Below are positions 23,641 through 34,240 of a stretch of 64,000 nucleotides of DNA, piece after piece. How positions within the stretch are numbered: the first letter of the stretch is position 1; each line of letters starts with the position of its first letter. The stretch lies in the NCBI GenBank assembly GCA_963971425.1, contig OZ020524.1, forward strand, positions 12,589,845 to 12,653,844. Direction: 5' to 3'. The notes beneath the pieces were generated by a model that was not told the DNA's origin, ran no database searches, and was given only the letters and a program-made list of their open reading frames with translations. Origin of the DNA: Bryoerythrophyllum caledonicum (Eukaryota; Streptophyta; Bryopsida; Pottiales; Pottiaceae). The position numbers were made by a program, and so were the translations under genes.

Positions 23641-24240
23641 CACCTCGAGTTCTATCTGCATGTACTATCTAGAGGATAAGGTTACAAATTGGCAACCTGC
23701 ACTTGCAAAACCACCAAAAAGACGTGGTTCACCGGTAATCACCTCCGGCTAGCACAGGTCCAACCACAACCCCCCACATAAAAAGGTATTGCGGACCATA
23801 AATCCAATTTCATCCCTAAAGTACCTTTTCACAATCTGGGACAATAAGAAATGGGGCCACCAGAAAACACTGCCAACAAGGCCGCAACACCGGGTAGGTA
23901 CCGCACAAGAATTGAGAAATCAAAATCGGATCCTCTCCCCCAACAATATAAAAGTAATAAATGAAAACGACAAGAGCCACTGGCACACACTTGTAGTGGA
24001 TGGTCACTAGTCACAAAACCCTTCAACAACACAAGGAGAACACCCAAAGGTGTTCTTCCCCAAGTCTAAACTAAGGAAGTAACAAACTAATGCGATTGAA
24101 GTGTTTAAAAACACAAGTCCCCTTAATGAAAATCACACATTGGGTGACAAATGCGCTCAACACCAGTCAAATACCAAAATTGGATTAAGGGTGAAATGAC
24201 CTAAATATAGAAGCAAATTTCGCTCAAAATTGAGTTAAAT
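23641..24240. other. Flank of gypsy-like remnant
   Basis: Moderately AT-rich sequence upstream of the gag frame. It may include the 5' untranslated region or LTR of the retroelement, but no paired LTR or primer-binding site was recognised. No gene seen. Confidence 0.4.
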
Positions 24241-26000
24241 TGCCCTAGTTATATACCTTCAAAGTTTAGACACTAATCTTTTTTTTTAACAATCCACAAA
24301 AATGTGGTTTTGGAAAAAACTTTTTCCACTACAATATTTCCTTCCCCCTAGGTAGAAACCCCTATGGAGAACTCAAATCCAAAGTCAAAATATATATATT
24401 TTAGGAGATGGTTTATAACATTCCGCTTTGAATTTTTTACAATAGATGGGCATTACCAAAATTCCATTGTGAAAACATTTTTTTCTTCTAAATCCAACAT
24501 TTCATTAAAAAGTGACTGGGTTTTGAATTTTAAACAGGGAGACTGGGCAAGTCGAGTACCTTAAAACCTTTTGCTAAGACACTCTATTGAATGTGAGAAT
24601 TTCAATACTAACAAGCAATATTATTTCCTTTCATGTTGTCAAAATTGTTTTTGTCTTTAGTAAAAAATAGCGTATTAAATCCAAGTCAAACATTTTCATA
24701 CATTGTGAGGCAAAGTACTAAAAAACTTCTTCCTTTTCACATAAAACATAAAACTTAGAGGTTCTTCATGTTTTTTTACTTTTTACTTTTTCTATAACAA
24801 AAGGTGGTGTGAACCTTCTTATTGACAAGTTGGATTATCAATCTAAAACATATTAAGTTCACAAAAATTTAAAACATGAATTGGCAATTTTTGAACATGC
24901 ACAGCTTGCACAATTGTTTTAAATATGCTACATCCCTTCTCTACCTCTAAGAATTGGTGATAAGGAACCAACATTGTGCTTAATCCTTTAGCGCTTAGGT
25001 CATGTTTCCCCAAAACCAAGATATGTGTTGATTTTTTTCTTTAAATCAACTTTGATGAAAATAAAATGGCTCATTACAGTATCCAACCTTACAAAATTGA
25101 ACTCAAACCATGTTTTGAACTTTGGGGCAAATTTGCACAACATCCAATAGCTAATGGATTAGATTACAGTGTTTAGAGTTACCGTATATTGGTAATGAAA
25201 ATTGTGGACTTTGGAGGGTATACTACTTTATCCATCAATAGACTCTTGCAAGAATTTTTGTACTTTGAATAAAAGTGGTTTACATGTGCATTAGGTTGAT
25301 AGCTTTGCATTGACATGGCATATGTGAAGAAAACATTTATACATGATTGTTGATGATTTTCTTATCTTTTGTCTACATGATTGTATACTAAAATGTTCCA
25401 AATTTATACAAATTAAAATAGAAGTTTTGTATGCAATGAGAGAGATCAAAAATCACAAAACAATGAAGAATCTCTTTAAAAAAAACTTCAATAAAAATGT
25501 AATACCAAAATCATTTTGAATGTGTATAAAATACAACATAGTATGCGGCATGGTATTCATTGTATTTTAGTATATTTGATGTATTATGTGTTGTACTCCT
25601 GGCTTTTCCATGAGTTCTATAACCCCAAATCATGATCTGTTTTTTGGAGAGTATCCATGTAATGTGTGCGCAAATCTGAACTTCACATTTCACAACCTAA
25701 TTCCTCATGGATTTCATGCAAATTGAGTTTTAACACCTCCACAGTCCCATTTTGGATCTCCTCGACACTCAAGAGTTAACACAATGGTAATGGATTTCAA
25801 CGCAGGAAAGAAAATGAACCATTTGCTTGACTTCAAACACTATAGTCTTTCAATTGGTGCGGTCAAAGTTTATAAAATTTTGTAAGTATGTCACTTAATA
25901 AGTCTTAACTAGGATCCTATAGTCAAAACTAGAAATGAAAGTTCTTGTTTCCTTCCTACTCATTGCAATAAAATCAACAAGTTTTGAAGTGTTTTTGGTT
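24240..26000 (-). repeat. Dispersed repeat, longest copy
   Basis: The reverse complement of this AT-rich stretch aligns in segments with 51.5-52.4 kb. The clearest match is GACACTCTATTGAATG here against CATTCAATAGAGTGTC there, followed by a TTTGACTTGGATTAATA-type block. The 25.8-25.93 kb part matches copy 1 at 15.3-15.7 kb. Part of 24.72-24.95 kb also resembles 50.46-50.73 kb. Many short unlinked frames are present, none convincing. Confidence 0.6.
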
Positions 26001-27540
26001 TGAAGCTGTCACAGTCCTTTAGAGGTTGATATAGCTTAAGATTTTTTAGGTTGAAATCAAAATAAAAAATTCTTTAACTTGTCTTCTCTTTGCACAATAA
26101 CCTGAAGTTTTGAAGTGTTTTTGGTGAGAAATGGTAAAGAACTCCAAGGATTAAACACAACTTCATGCAATGTAAGAAAATTGAAAACCCCCATTTAAAA
26201 GTGCAACTTTGGACTTTCTTCCACATGATTCGAATGGAAGTATAAAATGTGCTCCAAAGTCCACTTTAACCCTTAAAAGATACCTTGGAGATAGTGAACA
26301 CATCAACCTATCCTTTTTGTAAGTGGAAATCTTAAAATGGAAATTCTAAATTACATTGAAAATCAATCCGAGATGATCCTAAACCCTTAAAAAGGCCAAT
26401 GAACTCACAAGGCCTAGGAAAATGAACACCATCTATACATAGGATACATTTCATTGTAATCCTACTTCAAGGAAACCACTGCAGCTTGCCAATCCTTGCT
26501 TCAATTTTGGTGGTGTCAGGCTCAATATATGCTCATCTTCTTCGCCTCTAAGTCAATTCAAATGTTCTACGGAGGTGGCTTGAAGCACTTGCAACAGGGG
26601 TTAACGATTCAAAAATGGCCTTTAACCCTTTACCGCCTAAGTGCACCATGGGGCCCTAGGAGAGTCTACTAGAGTAATAGATTATGTAAAATATCATTTA
26701 CACAACAGGTGCATTTCATTGCAACCCCACTTCACAAAAATCACTATAGTTCATCATTGCCTCCATTGATTCAAGATCATAGATATGTGTTGGAAAGCTT
26801 TCTCAGCACTTTGAGTACCACCATGGCGACAGGTAACGGAGGAAAATTGGACGTAAAGGGTTAGGGTCCAACAACCAAAATGATACTGTAGAGGTATCCA
26901 AGCCGAATAAATGGAATGGTTGGCTTTTATAAATCCCAGCCATGATATCTTCTCTTTACTGGACCAAAATCCTAGCCATAAGTTGCCAATATAACAACTC
27001 AGTGTTATTTATTCAAAAGATAAGAATAAATTACATTGACAACTTCATCTTTTACTTCAAACTTGTTAAAGATGTTTAGGAAAAAAACCTCAAATCATGA
27101 ACACCTATTCCGCCAACTACACTAAGTGCGGTGACAACATGATAGACAGGATCAATCTGAGGAATAAATAGCTAAAGGTAACCAAAGATGTCCAGCCTGC
27201 AAAATCTTCAAGAATTGAGCGGAGTGCTGGTTTCGTGCAGTAAAAGAGAACACCATGCTACATGCAGATCAGTAAACGTTCCCGAAAACTAAAGCACTAC
27301 AAAAGCAGCGTTTGCTTCCAATACTCCCGTGGAGTGATCAGTCGTGGGCAAACCCAGTAAAAGAGAGCAAGTCTGTGTTCGAGAGCTATCACATGTCCTC
27401 GTCCGAGCTAACACCATTTCGTGAGGAGATGTATACTGCAGAAGACTCAAAAGAGGCTTGCTCAACACTAACAAAAGACCTTCACCCGCTGCATGACGAG
27501 GCAAGAGAATAAAAAAAACAACAAACAACGAGAGCACAAC
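26001..27540. other. AT-rich intergenic sequence
   Basis: No gene was recognised. Two related stretches (about 26380-26500 and 26620-26760) share a CCCTT..., GGCCTAGG/GGGGCCCTAGG, then GCATTTCATTGCAA-type pattern, suggesting an old duplication or repeat. The last 250 bp likely include the 3' UTR of the minus-strand gene ending at 27548. Confidence 0.4.
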
Positions 27541-27547
27541 CTCTGCT

Positions 27548-29661
27548 CTAACCTGGACCTGGCTGAAGCTCCCCGCCTACCACATCATACTCAATCGTGG
27601 GGACCAACTTCCGCTTGTGGTGCTTTTTCACAAAGCTCTTCCAGATAGCTTCAACATCCCCCGTTGTCACAAACTCCTTTCCAGCACCTTCCGAGTACCA
27701 TCCATCATACGAGAACTTGTCCCCTTCCCGGTTGCGGCGAGACATGAACAAGGCGAAGTAGGTATTTTCCAGGTCAAGCAGTGTAAGATCTGTGAGCTTG
27801 TCAAATGCATATTTCTTTCTCCTTTGCCAAGCCTGCAACAGGAACAGTTTTGTTGTCAGATAAGACCCGGCTCTAACAAACATGTACAATGTCTGATTGT
27901 TGAACAGTCAGAAAGTATACTACCCGAAGATTTTGTAACGTGCAGATCTTCCTTGAAACATGAGATCAAAATAAAAGTTAACTGGACCATCTGCTAGAAA
28001 GTATGGAGCCTGATTATCTAGCTAACATACGAAATGAAAATGATATAAACATTAGAAAATATCTGCCGAAAGAAACTTGTGGTTATCGAGGTCTGTACCT
28101 TGTCTCCCAGACGACCCTCTCTTTTAGCTTTCTCCTTGAGCATGGCCCATCGCTGCGCAACACGAGCTTTAGTCTGGTCTCGCAAGTAGGCGCCACAGTG
28201 GGTGCATTGAAGCTTGGCCGAGGGGTTCTTGCTATGGCCACACTTGACGCACCGAGTGTGTCCCCTTGAAGCTTTTCCGTCGTCAATGCATGGGGTACTT
28301 CCGGCAGCATCTTCTTCGCTTTCTCCTTCACCGGCGGAGCCCCCATCATCTTTCGACAGTTGCAGTCCTGAGAAACGAGAAGGATAAATGTCAATCCCCA
28401 ACCGAAGAAAAGGCAGAAAGGCTCGACCAAATCTCTTGGAAAAACAATAATTATCGCCGAGCAATACACAGAACAAATACACCGCCTGCAACTAAAATGG
28501 ACCGGTACCTTGACCCGAAGGGCCTTGAAGAAATCCCACGAGATCGCCTACTTCGTGGGGTTGATGCTCCACGATTTGCTGAGACTCTTGTATGTTTTCT
28601 GTGCACACGCATCAGAGAGGTTTGAGCTCAAGCTTTATTCTTCGAACTCCAAAATGAAATGTAGGCAAACAAATATACCAAAGTTTCTGCAATTATACAA
28701 AGCCCCTCCAACTCTCAGGTCTCAACTTACTTACACATGTAATAAATATATGCCAGTAAGGTGTGATAGATACAGATGAACTAAAGCTTACCAACATGAG
28801 ATGATGAGGGCTCCACTGTCTCTAAACCCCCTTGATCAGACACAATAATAGGAAGCCCTCGAAAATCTCTTTTCAAACCCTTGGGAAAAGTCTTCTCCTT
28901 TGGCGTATTTGTGTTCAGGTTCTCAACTGGCCGCACCTCTGCCAAAAAGTGGCCGAAACTTAGTAACAAAGAGTAGGTAGGAACTCACTCCAGCCAGCCT
29001 CTCAAATACTCTTCCATGTATCAAAACCCAAGAATCCTGAAAACAACTACGCCAAACCATATCACTGGCATGTTTGATGAACTCTAGAACTAAAACTGTC
29101 CATCTTGTCAACAAAGGCCTCACCTCCAGTGTTGGTCCCCCAGTTCGGCAAAGACGGCATCATCACAGGCGACTCTTCAGGTGTTCCACTTAAAGGTTGC
29201 GCGTCTGTAAATCAACACACAAGCAGGCGGTCAGAGCCTCTTACATGCACCGAAAACACCCATAAAAAAAACACTCCTAAGGATGAAAAGCAACACAATG
29301 TCTCTCCGCCTGACTGCTGCAAATGACACAAAACCCACATAAAAAGAGAACCCTAAAAACCATAACATTTTTCTCCCGCCCAACTGGAATACAAACCAAA
29401 GCACCCCAGGTTTAGTTTGGAAAACGAACCACCTTGCGGCACAAGAGAAAGATTATAGGTGCCGCCCGCGACGAACGTGTCCATGCTCAAGCCGTCGTCG
29501 TCGGCCTCCATCATGCTGCCGTCGCCCATAATAGCCACCGAGGACTTGAAGACGGCGAGCACGTTAGCGACCTTGACGCGATTCTTTTCGGGGCCAAAGA
29601 GGTTTGCCTTGAACGACTGCGACTTATCATTCTGGTTCACGAAGATAACCTTCGCCGCCAT
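27548..29661 (-). CDS. Unknown protein with a CX2CX11CX2C zinc ribbon
   Basis: Five minus-strand exons (29433-29661, 29124-29204, 28792-28938, 28099-28367, 27548-27832) join in one frame of 336 codons, all GT-AG with consistent phases. The N-terminal 80 residues (MAAKVIFVNQNDKS...) look like a compact beta-rich domain, not recognised. A low-complexity linker follows. A Cys4 zinc ribbon (RCVKCGHSKNPS...CTHCGAYL) lies at about residues 195-220. A basic helical segment (VAQRWAMLKEKAKREG) comes next, then a conserved-looking C-terminal region with AWQRRKKYAFDKLTDL and WKSFVKKHHKRK. The basic regions and zinc ribbon suggest nucleic-acid or chromatin association; this is inference. It looks like a normal, intact host gene. 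Confidence 0.75.
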
Positions 29662-30886
29662 AATCCCGCTGGAACAAAAGAAGAACCCCTCTACCCGTGT
29701 CAGAGAAAACCCTCATGGCTCCCGGCGAAACCCTCATCACGACCACCGCCATCACACACAACACAATGCAAGCTCGCTTGCTCGCTCGCTCGAAGAGAAA
29801 ACAAAACAGGGCGGGGAGGGAAGGGACAGTTTGATTCCGGTAAACTTACCCAAAAACTTAGATAGCGGAAGGGCGAGACACACACGAAGATTTGTCCAAG
29901 CGCAGCAAAGAAAGAGCAAGATTGTGACCCTGCCAACGGAAGAAGCTCCCAAATCAGGGCTTGGCTGTAGATACCTAGCCTCGCGATACCCGCTACAACA
30001 AAGCCTTCCCCCTCCACTAAACTAACCCACCTCGAGAAGCTGGCGAAGATTTGGAGGCGGAATCAGGGCCGCCGTATAGATGTCGACTAATCTGGGACCG
30101 TCCGTCCGTTCGCGAGATGGAGTCGAGCCTGGTGCTTCTTCGATTCCGCCGCAGATTTCTGGGATGTTCTTCGTGGCCTGGTTCGTGGTTATCGTGATAT
30201 GTGTGTAGATTGTGAGGCCTCGTTTCTGTAGATTGCGTGAGGCGTCCGGGGTTTTCTCTTTCTCTTTGACTTTTCTTAGTTACTTTATAAACTTTTTATA
30301 TGTTTTTACAAAAGAACTCTCTCTGTCCTAAAATTGTGCACCCACTTGACTCCTGGAATCTATACCCTGTCTAGACTCTGGGTGTGTACTCTTAGGTCGG
30401 AGGGCCACAGTCTGCCTTGAAGATCCTATTTTTGGTGGGAAGAGGAGTGACTACTACCGTACAGTTATCCAGGCTGATTTCGAAGGAAAGAACTTACTTG
30501 TAGAAACTCTACTAAACTTGAAAGACTATTTTGGGTATTGTTTCTTTTCTGTATATATATACAAGATATTGGTTTCTTTGTGTGCGTGCGAGGGTCAAGT
30601 TTTGCCCTTTCACTTCTGAATGTTTCTCTTCTTTTACTTTCTTTATACTTTCTATTACGTTCTATATATTTTCTATTACTTTCTGTTATCTTATTTTACT
30701 TTCTTTTACCTTCTGCTACTTTCTTTTCATAAAAGTATTTTACTTTTACTTTACTGGTTCTATAATATGTATATAGATATATTTTAAATACATTTTGAAA
30801 GATACAACTATATACTCACAACGCTTTTTTTCTTGACAAGTCATAGGAAATTGGGAAACGTGAGTTGATTGTAAAAGTCACCTAAA
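29662..30886. promoter_or_regulatory. Shared upstream region of two divergent host genes
   Basis: This stretch lies between the divergent zinc-ribbon gene (minus) and PLATZ gene (plus). The first ~500 bp next to the minus gene is GC-richer and likely holds its 5' UTR and promoter. 30.5-30.8 kb is strongly pyrimidine/AT-rich with many TTTACTTTC-like words. No defined motif was assigned. Confidence 0.4.
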
Positions 30887-31798
30887 ATGTTGATAAAGTC
30901 ACTTGTTGGAATGCGTTTGAGAGCGGCAATGGTGATGGGTCGCAAGGGACCGGCATGGTTGTCGGCGTTGCTAGAATGTGAGAGTTTCTTTGTGCGTTGC
31001 GATTCACACAAGTCACGGAAGAATGAGTGCAAGCACTTCTGCTTTGATTGTCCACATGCGGGGGCGTTGTGCTCGGAGGGGCTAGCGACAACGCATAGGG
31101 GTCACTCGAGTATTCGAATTTTGCGTGCGACATACAAGGACGTGGTACGAGTGGCCGACATTCAAAAGTACGTGGACTTGGCCAACATTCAGCCATACAC
31201 AATCAATAGCATAGAGATTGTATTCCTGGTGTCGAAGCCACGGCCAAAGAGTGCCAAAGGTGTGGCCCATTACTGCGAGATGTGCCACCATAGGATTGAC
31301 AACCCCTACAGGTTCTGCTCCATCATGTGCAAGCTGGTCGGAATTCAAGAAAATCCACACGACTCTACGCTCACGCTCACGATGTATGCCAAGCCCGGGA
31401 CACGATTTTTTGTCAAGGGAGTGTTGGACTTCGGAAATGTGGCCTCTCTAACCACTAGCTTGCACAACCACGGGTCAAGAACCATGGATTCCATACCTAA
31501 TACGCCCGAGAAGCTCTCACAGCACACTGCCACAACTTGGGAACAACGGAGTTCATGCCCAATACGCCAAGAAGCTCTCGAAGCGCGCTTGGTTAGAAGT
31601 CTAAGCTCACATTATCCGCCATGGCTACCCTCGCTCAAATGTACAAGTTTGGCCGCAAGATTCACCTCCAAAAGCAAGTGCGCCGGCAGTGCGTGCCCAA
31701 GTCCCAAGGCAAGAAGAATTGCTCGCTCGCTTGTCTGTGAGCAATGGAGAACGTCTTCTCTCGTATTTGAGGTTTACTTAGATCGTATGCAAGTTTAA
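30887..31798 (+). CDS. PLATZ-family zinc-binding protein, intronless
   Basis: A single open frame of 303 codons. The PLATZ signature is clear: PAWLSALLECESFFVRCDSH, then NECKHFCFDCPHAGALCSEG, HRGHSSIRILRATYKDVVRV, IQKYVDL...QPYTINS, and the second cluster YCEMCHHRIDN...FRFCSIMCK (here YRFCSIMCKLVG). PLATZ proteins bind A/T-rich DNA in the nucleus. Two oddities stand out. There is no intron across the whole domain, although plant PLATZ genes usually have introns, which suggests a retrocopy. The normally CxxC position after GALC is CSEG, losing a probable zinc ligand. The C-terminal 100 residues look unconstrained. It may be a young retrogene or a pseudogene that is still open. Confidence 0.8.
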   Translation: MLIKSLVGMRLRAAMVMGRKGPAWLSALLECESFFVRCDSHKSRKNECKHFCFDCPHAGALCSEGLATTHRGHSSIRILRATYKDVVRVADIQKYVDLANIQPYTINSIEIVFLVSKPRPKSAKGVAHYCEMCHHRIDNPYRFCSIMCKLVGIQENPHDSTLTLTMYAKPGTRFFVKGVLDFGNVASLTTSLHNHGSRTMDSIPNTPEKLSQHTATTWEQRSSCPIRQEALEARLVRSLSSHYPPWLPSLKCTSLAARFTSKSKCAGSACPSPKARRIARSLVCEQWRTSSLVFEVYLDRMQV

Positions 31799-33340
31799 AG
31801 GAAGCATTTGCTAACACTCCCAGAGTGGAAGTTGGTATTTAGTGGTTTCCTGGAGTGAATCACTTTCAATTTTGATACTAGTTTCAAAATAAAAATGCCT
31901 AAGTCAAGATTTGGAACTATTGTATATTCAATTTAGTGTGATTTGATAAAAGTCTCAAAATAGCCTTAGAACTATAGTACAATTAGATGTGTGTATTTAT
32001 ATCTTCACTCATTTTTATCTTTGTAATATATTTTATTTGGTGTAGATGCACTATATTATTTGTTTTCATTAGCGTAGATTTGTTATTCATTTTTACAAGC
32101 ATTAGAACTCATTTAAACTAATAGATTGGTACATCAATAGAATGGTGATATTTTTTAACCATGAAGGAAATCAAAATAATAGTCATTTACCACAAGTTTG
32201 GTGTACACGCCCACTATTTTGGTGTATTTGATGGTTTAAAAGGATATTTGTTCTATTAGTGCACTTTAAACAAATAAAGATAGTATTGAGATTTAAAGGG
32301 TTTCAAGGGAACATACTCAAGTCTACAATCCTGCATAAATCAAACATTCATTTAACCCTTCATGGACAAGCGACCAATTTCTAATTGATTGCGTACTTAT
32401 TTGCATGTAGCGGGTACTACATGTCACCTACAGAGAAGTTACAAAGTTTGACTCAATGGGAGAGGCAGCTTGTGATCAAACAAGACTGGGAGTACTTGCA
32501 TCGAAGCATGCATTTCAAAATGAGACTAATTTGTGCACTATATTTGCATGAAGAAAGAGCTCTTCCGGTCTTTGATTGTTGTTGTTGGCAAGTGGGGCGC
32601 GTGCAAATAATATATGTTGTGTTGCTTTCATCTTTGATCAAAGGGATCCTGCATTGGGTTGTCGACACCTTTAGATTGGGATGTATACATAGGTCATCAA
32701 AGAGCCCTTGTTCTTTAGGGGTTAAAGACTTGTACAAATTATCAATTTTTATTTATTTATTTAAATAATATTTTATGACCTAGGATAAATAAAAATGAAT
32801 GTACGTTAGTTTTAATAATCTCATATGTGCTCTCAAAAAGATCATGTGGTGTTTTTTGAATTGGAATTAGTTCGTATGTTCATGATTTCAATGCAAAAAA
32901 TTTAAAATCTCTTTGAAAAGATGTCAAGATTGGCACATGGAGGCGTTTGTATAGGTGGTTTTTGGTTAGAAACCACCTAGGGAGTTGTGGAGTTATTGGA
33001 AGGCTTAAGACTTGGCTCTAATTAGAGACTAGGGATAGGGTTAGAGCCGTATAACAACTAGGTCAACGGTGGTGTCTTTTGACACCTCATTTGGGACTTG
33101 GAGCCCAAATGACCTCCACGTGTGGTTGAGAGAGACTCATCTTTCTCAGGTTGAGTCTTCGACGTGATGAGGTGAGGGTGTATTGCACACCACAACCTTA
33201 TGGTAATCATGCTTCAACTCTTCGAGAGTAGCATGGACTTGACTATCATGTATGTTACAAGTGTTTTGTACTTGTTTATTACTTGAGAAAGATCATGTTG
33301 CGGAAATGGGTGTAACTGCAACATTATAGTACATCTAACA
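31799..33340. other. AT-rich intergenic sequence
   Basis: No gene or known repeat recognised. Around 32.95-33.2 kb there are short inverted words (GGTTTTTGGTTAGAAACC) that may form a small hairpin. The rest is AT-rich with short unlinked frames. Confidence 0.4.
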
Positions 33341-33717
33341 GTATTTTGAGGACGTTGCTCAATATTTGTGTTTATACACTAGGGTTTCCAGGTTTTGAAA
33401 CTGGACATGGCGCCCAAGGTTTCCGCTCATCATTGAACGTACAACGGTTGCAAGGTGGGACTCTGTGGCGTATGAAGGTGCAGTGGCGGAGTCCTTTGAA
33501 GAGAGGGAGTACAAACTATTGTCCTCAACTGCACTCGGTTTGGAAGTCCTAAATTTGAGACTTAAGACTATCTGCCACACGGAGTGACTGCTGGAGGAGG
33601 GGCCAACCTTTGCGTCTTCAACATTCTGCTTGCATCCACTGTTCGTCTGCCGCAACCCTACAAGGAATTAGTGTTTGCGTCTGCGTTCGCCTTCTACATT
33701 ACTTGGCAATAGGCTTA

Positions 33718-33990
33718 GCTTTGTCGGAGTGCGCCACTATCGGTGCAGAATCGGTTCCCTTCTCCCTAATCACGGCTCGGCAAAACTTCAAGGAGCTTGT
33801 CGAGAAGGAGATTCCGTTGAAGTTTTTGGATGTGGACGAGGAGCGCACCCGTCTTGTTCTGAGCAACAGGAAGGCTATTGTAGAGAATGAATCCTTGTTC
33901 TGAATTGGTTCCATTGTCGTGGAAACCGTGTAGACTATGAAGCCATATGGTGCTTTCATTGACATTGGAGGAGTTAGGAGTCTCCTATAG
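33718..33990 (+). pseudogene. Fragment of plastid ribosomal protein S1
   Basis: The frame reads PFSLITARQNFKELVEKEI followed by PLKFLDVDEERTRLVLSNRK, a well-conserved stretch at the end of one S1 repeat of plastid ribosomal protein S1. After a TGA at 33901-33903 it continues IGSIVVETV, a TAG, then KPYGAFIDIGGV, the start of the next S1 repeat. Two stops and the loss of homology on both sides show it is dead. Upstream (33420-33600) another open stretch, RWDSVAYEGAVAESFEERE, is not recognised and may be part of the same chimera. The functional gene must lie elsewhere. Nuclear-encoded plastid protein; not a plastid DNA insertion, since S1 is nuclear in plants. Confidence 0.75.
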
Positions 33991-34240
33991 GTACATGCTA
34001 TTCTTGCATTCAATAATCATTGTACGTGTGTAAAAAATCCATGCAGGTAAATGCTATTCTTGCATTCAATAATCATTGTACGTGTGTAAAAAATCCATGC
34101 ACGTAAATGCTATTCTTGCATTCAATAATCATTGTACGTGTATAAAAAATCCATGCAAGTAAACGCTATTCTTGCATTCAATAATCATTGTACGTGTGTA
34201 AAAAATCCATGCAGGTAAATGCTACATAATTATTAGTCAC
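33991..34240 (+). repeat. 56-bp tandem repeat, four copies plus a partial
   Basis: Units start at 33991, 34047, 34103 and 34159, with a partial at 34215. Each reads GTAAATGCTATTCTTGCATT, then CAATAATCATTGTACGTG, then TGTAAAAAATCCATGCAG with one to three changes. The array begins directly where homology to ribosomal protein S1 ends. Confidence 0.9.

Noticed and set aside
31622..31741. Small open frame starting MATLAQMYKFGRKIHLQKQ inside the PLATZ reading frame
   Set aside because: It overlaps the longer PLATZ frame in another phase, has no known similarity and no independent signal.
33718..33990. Plastid DNA insertion (NUPT) as the source of the S1 fragment
   Set aside because: Ribosomal protein S1 of plastids is nuclear-encoded in plants, so a nuclear gene copy is the expected source.
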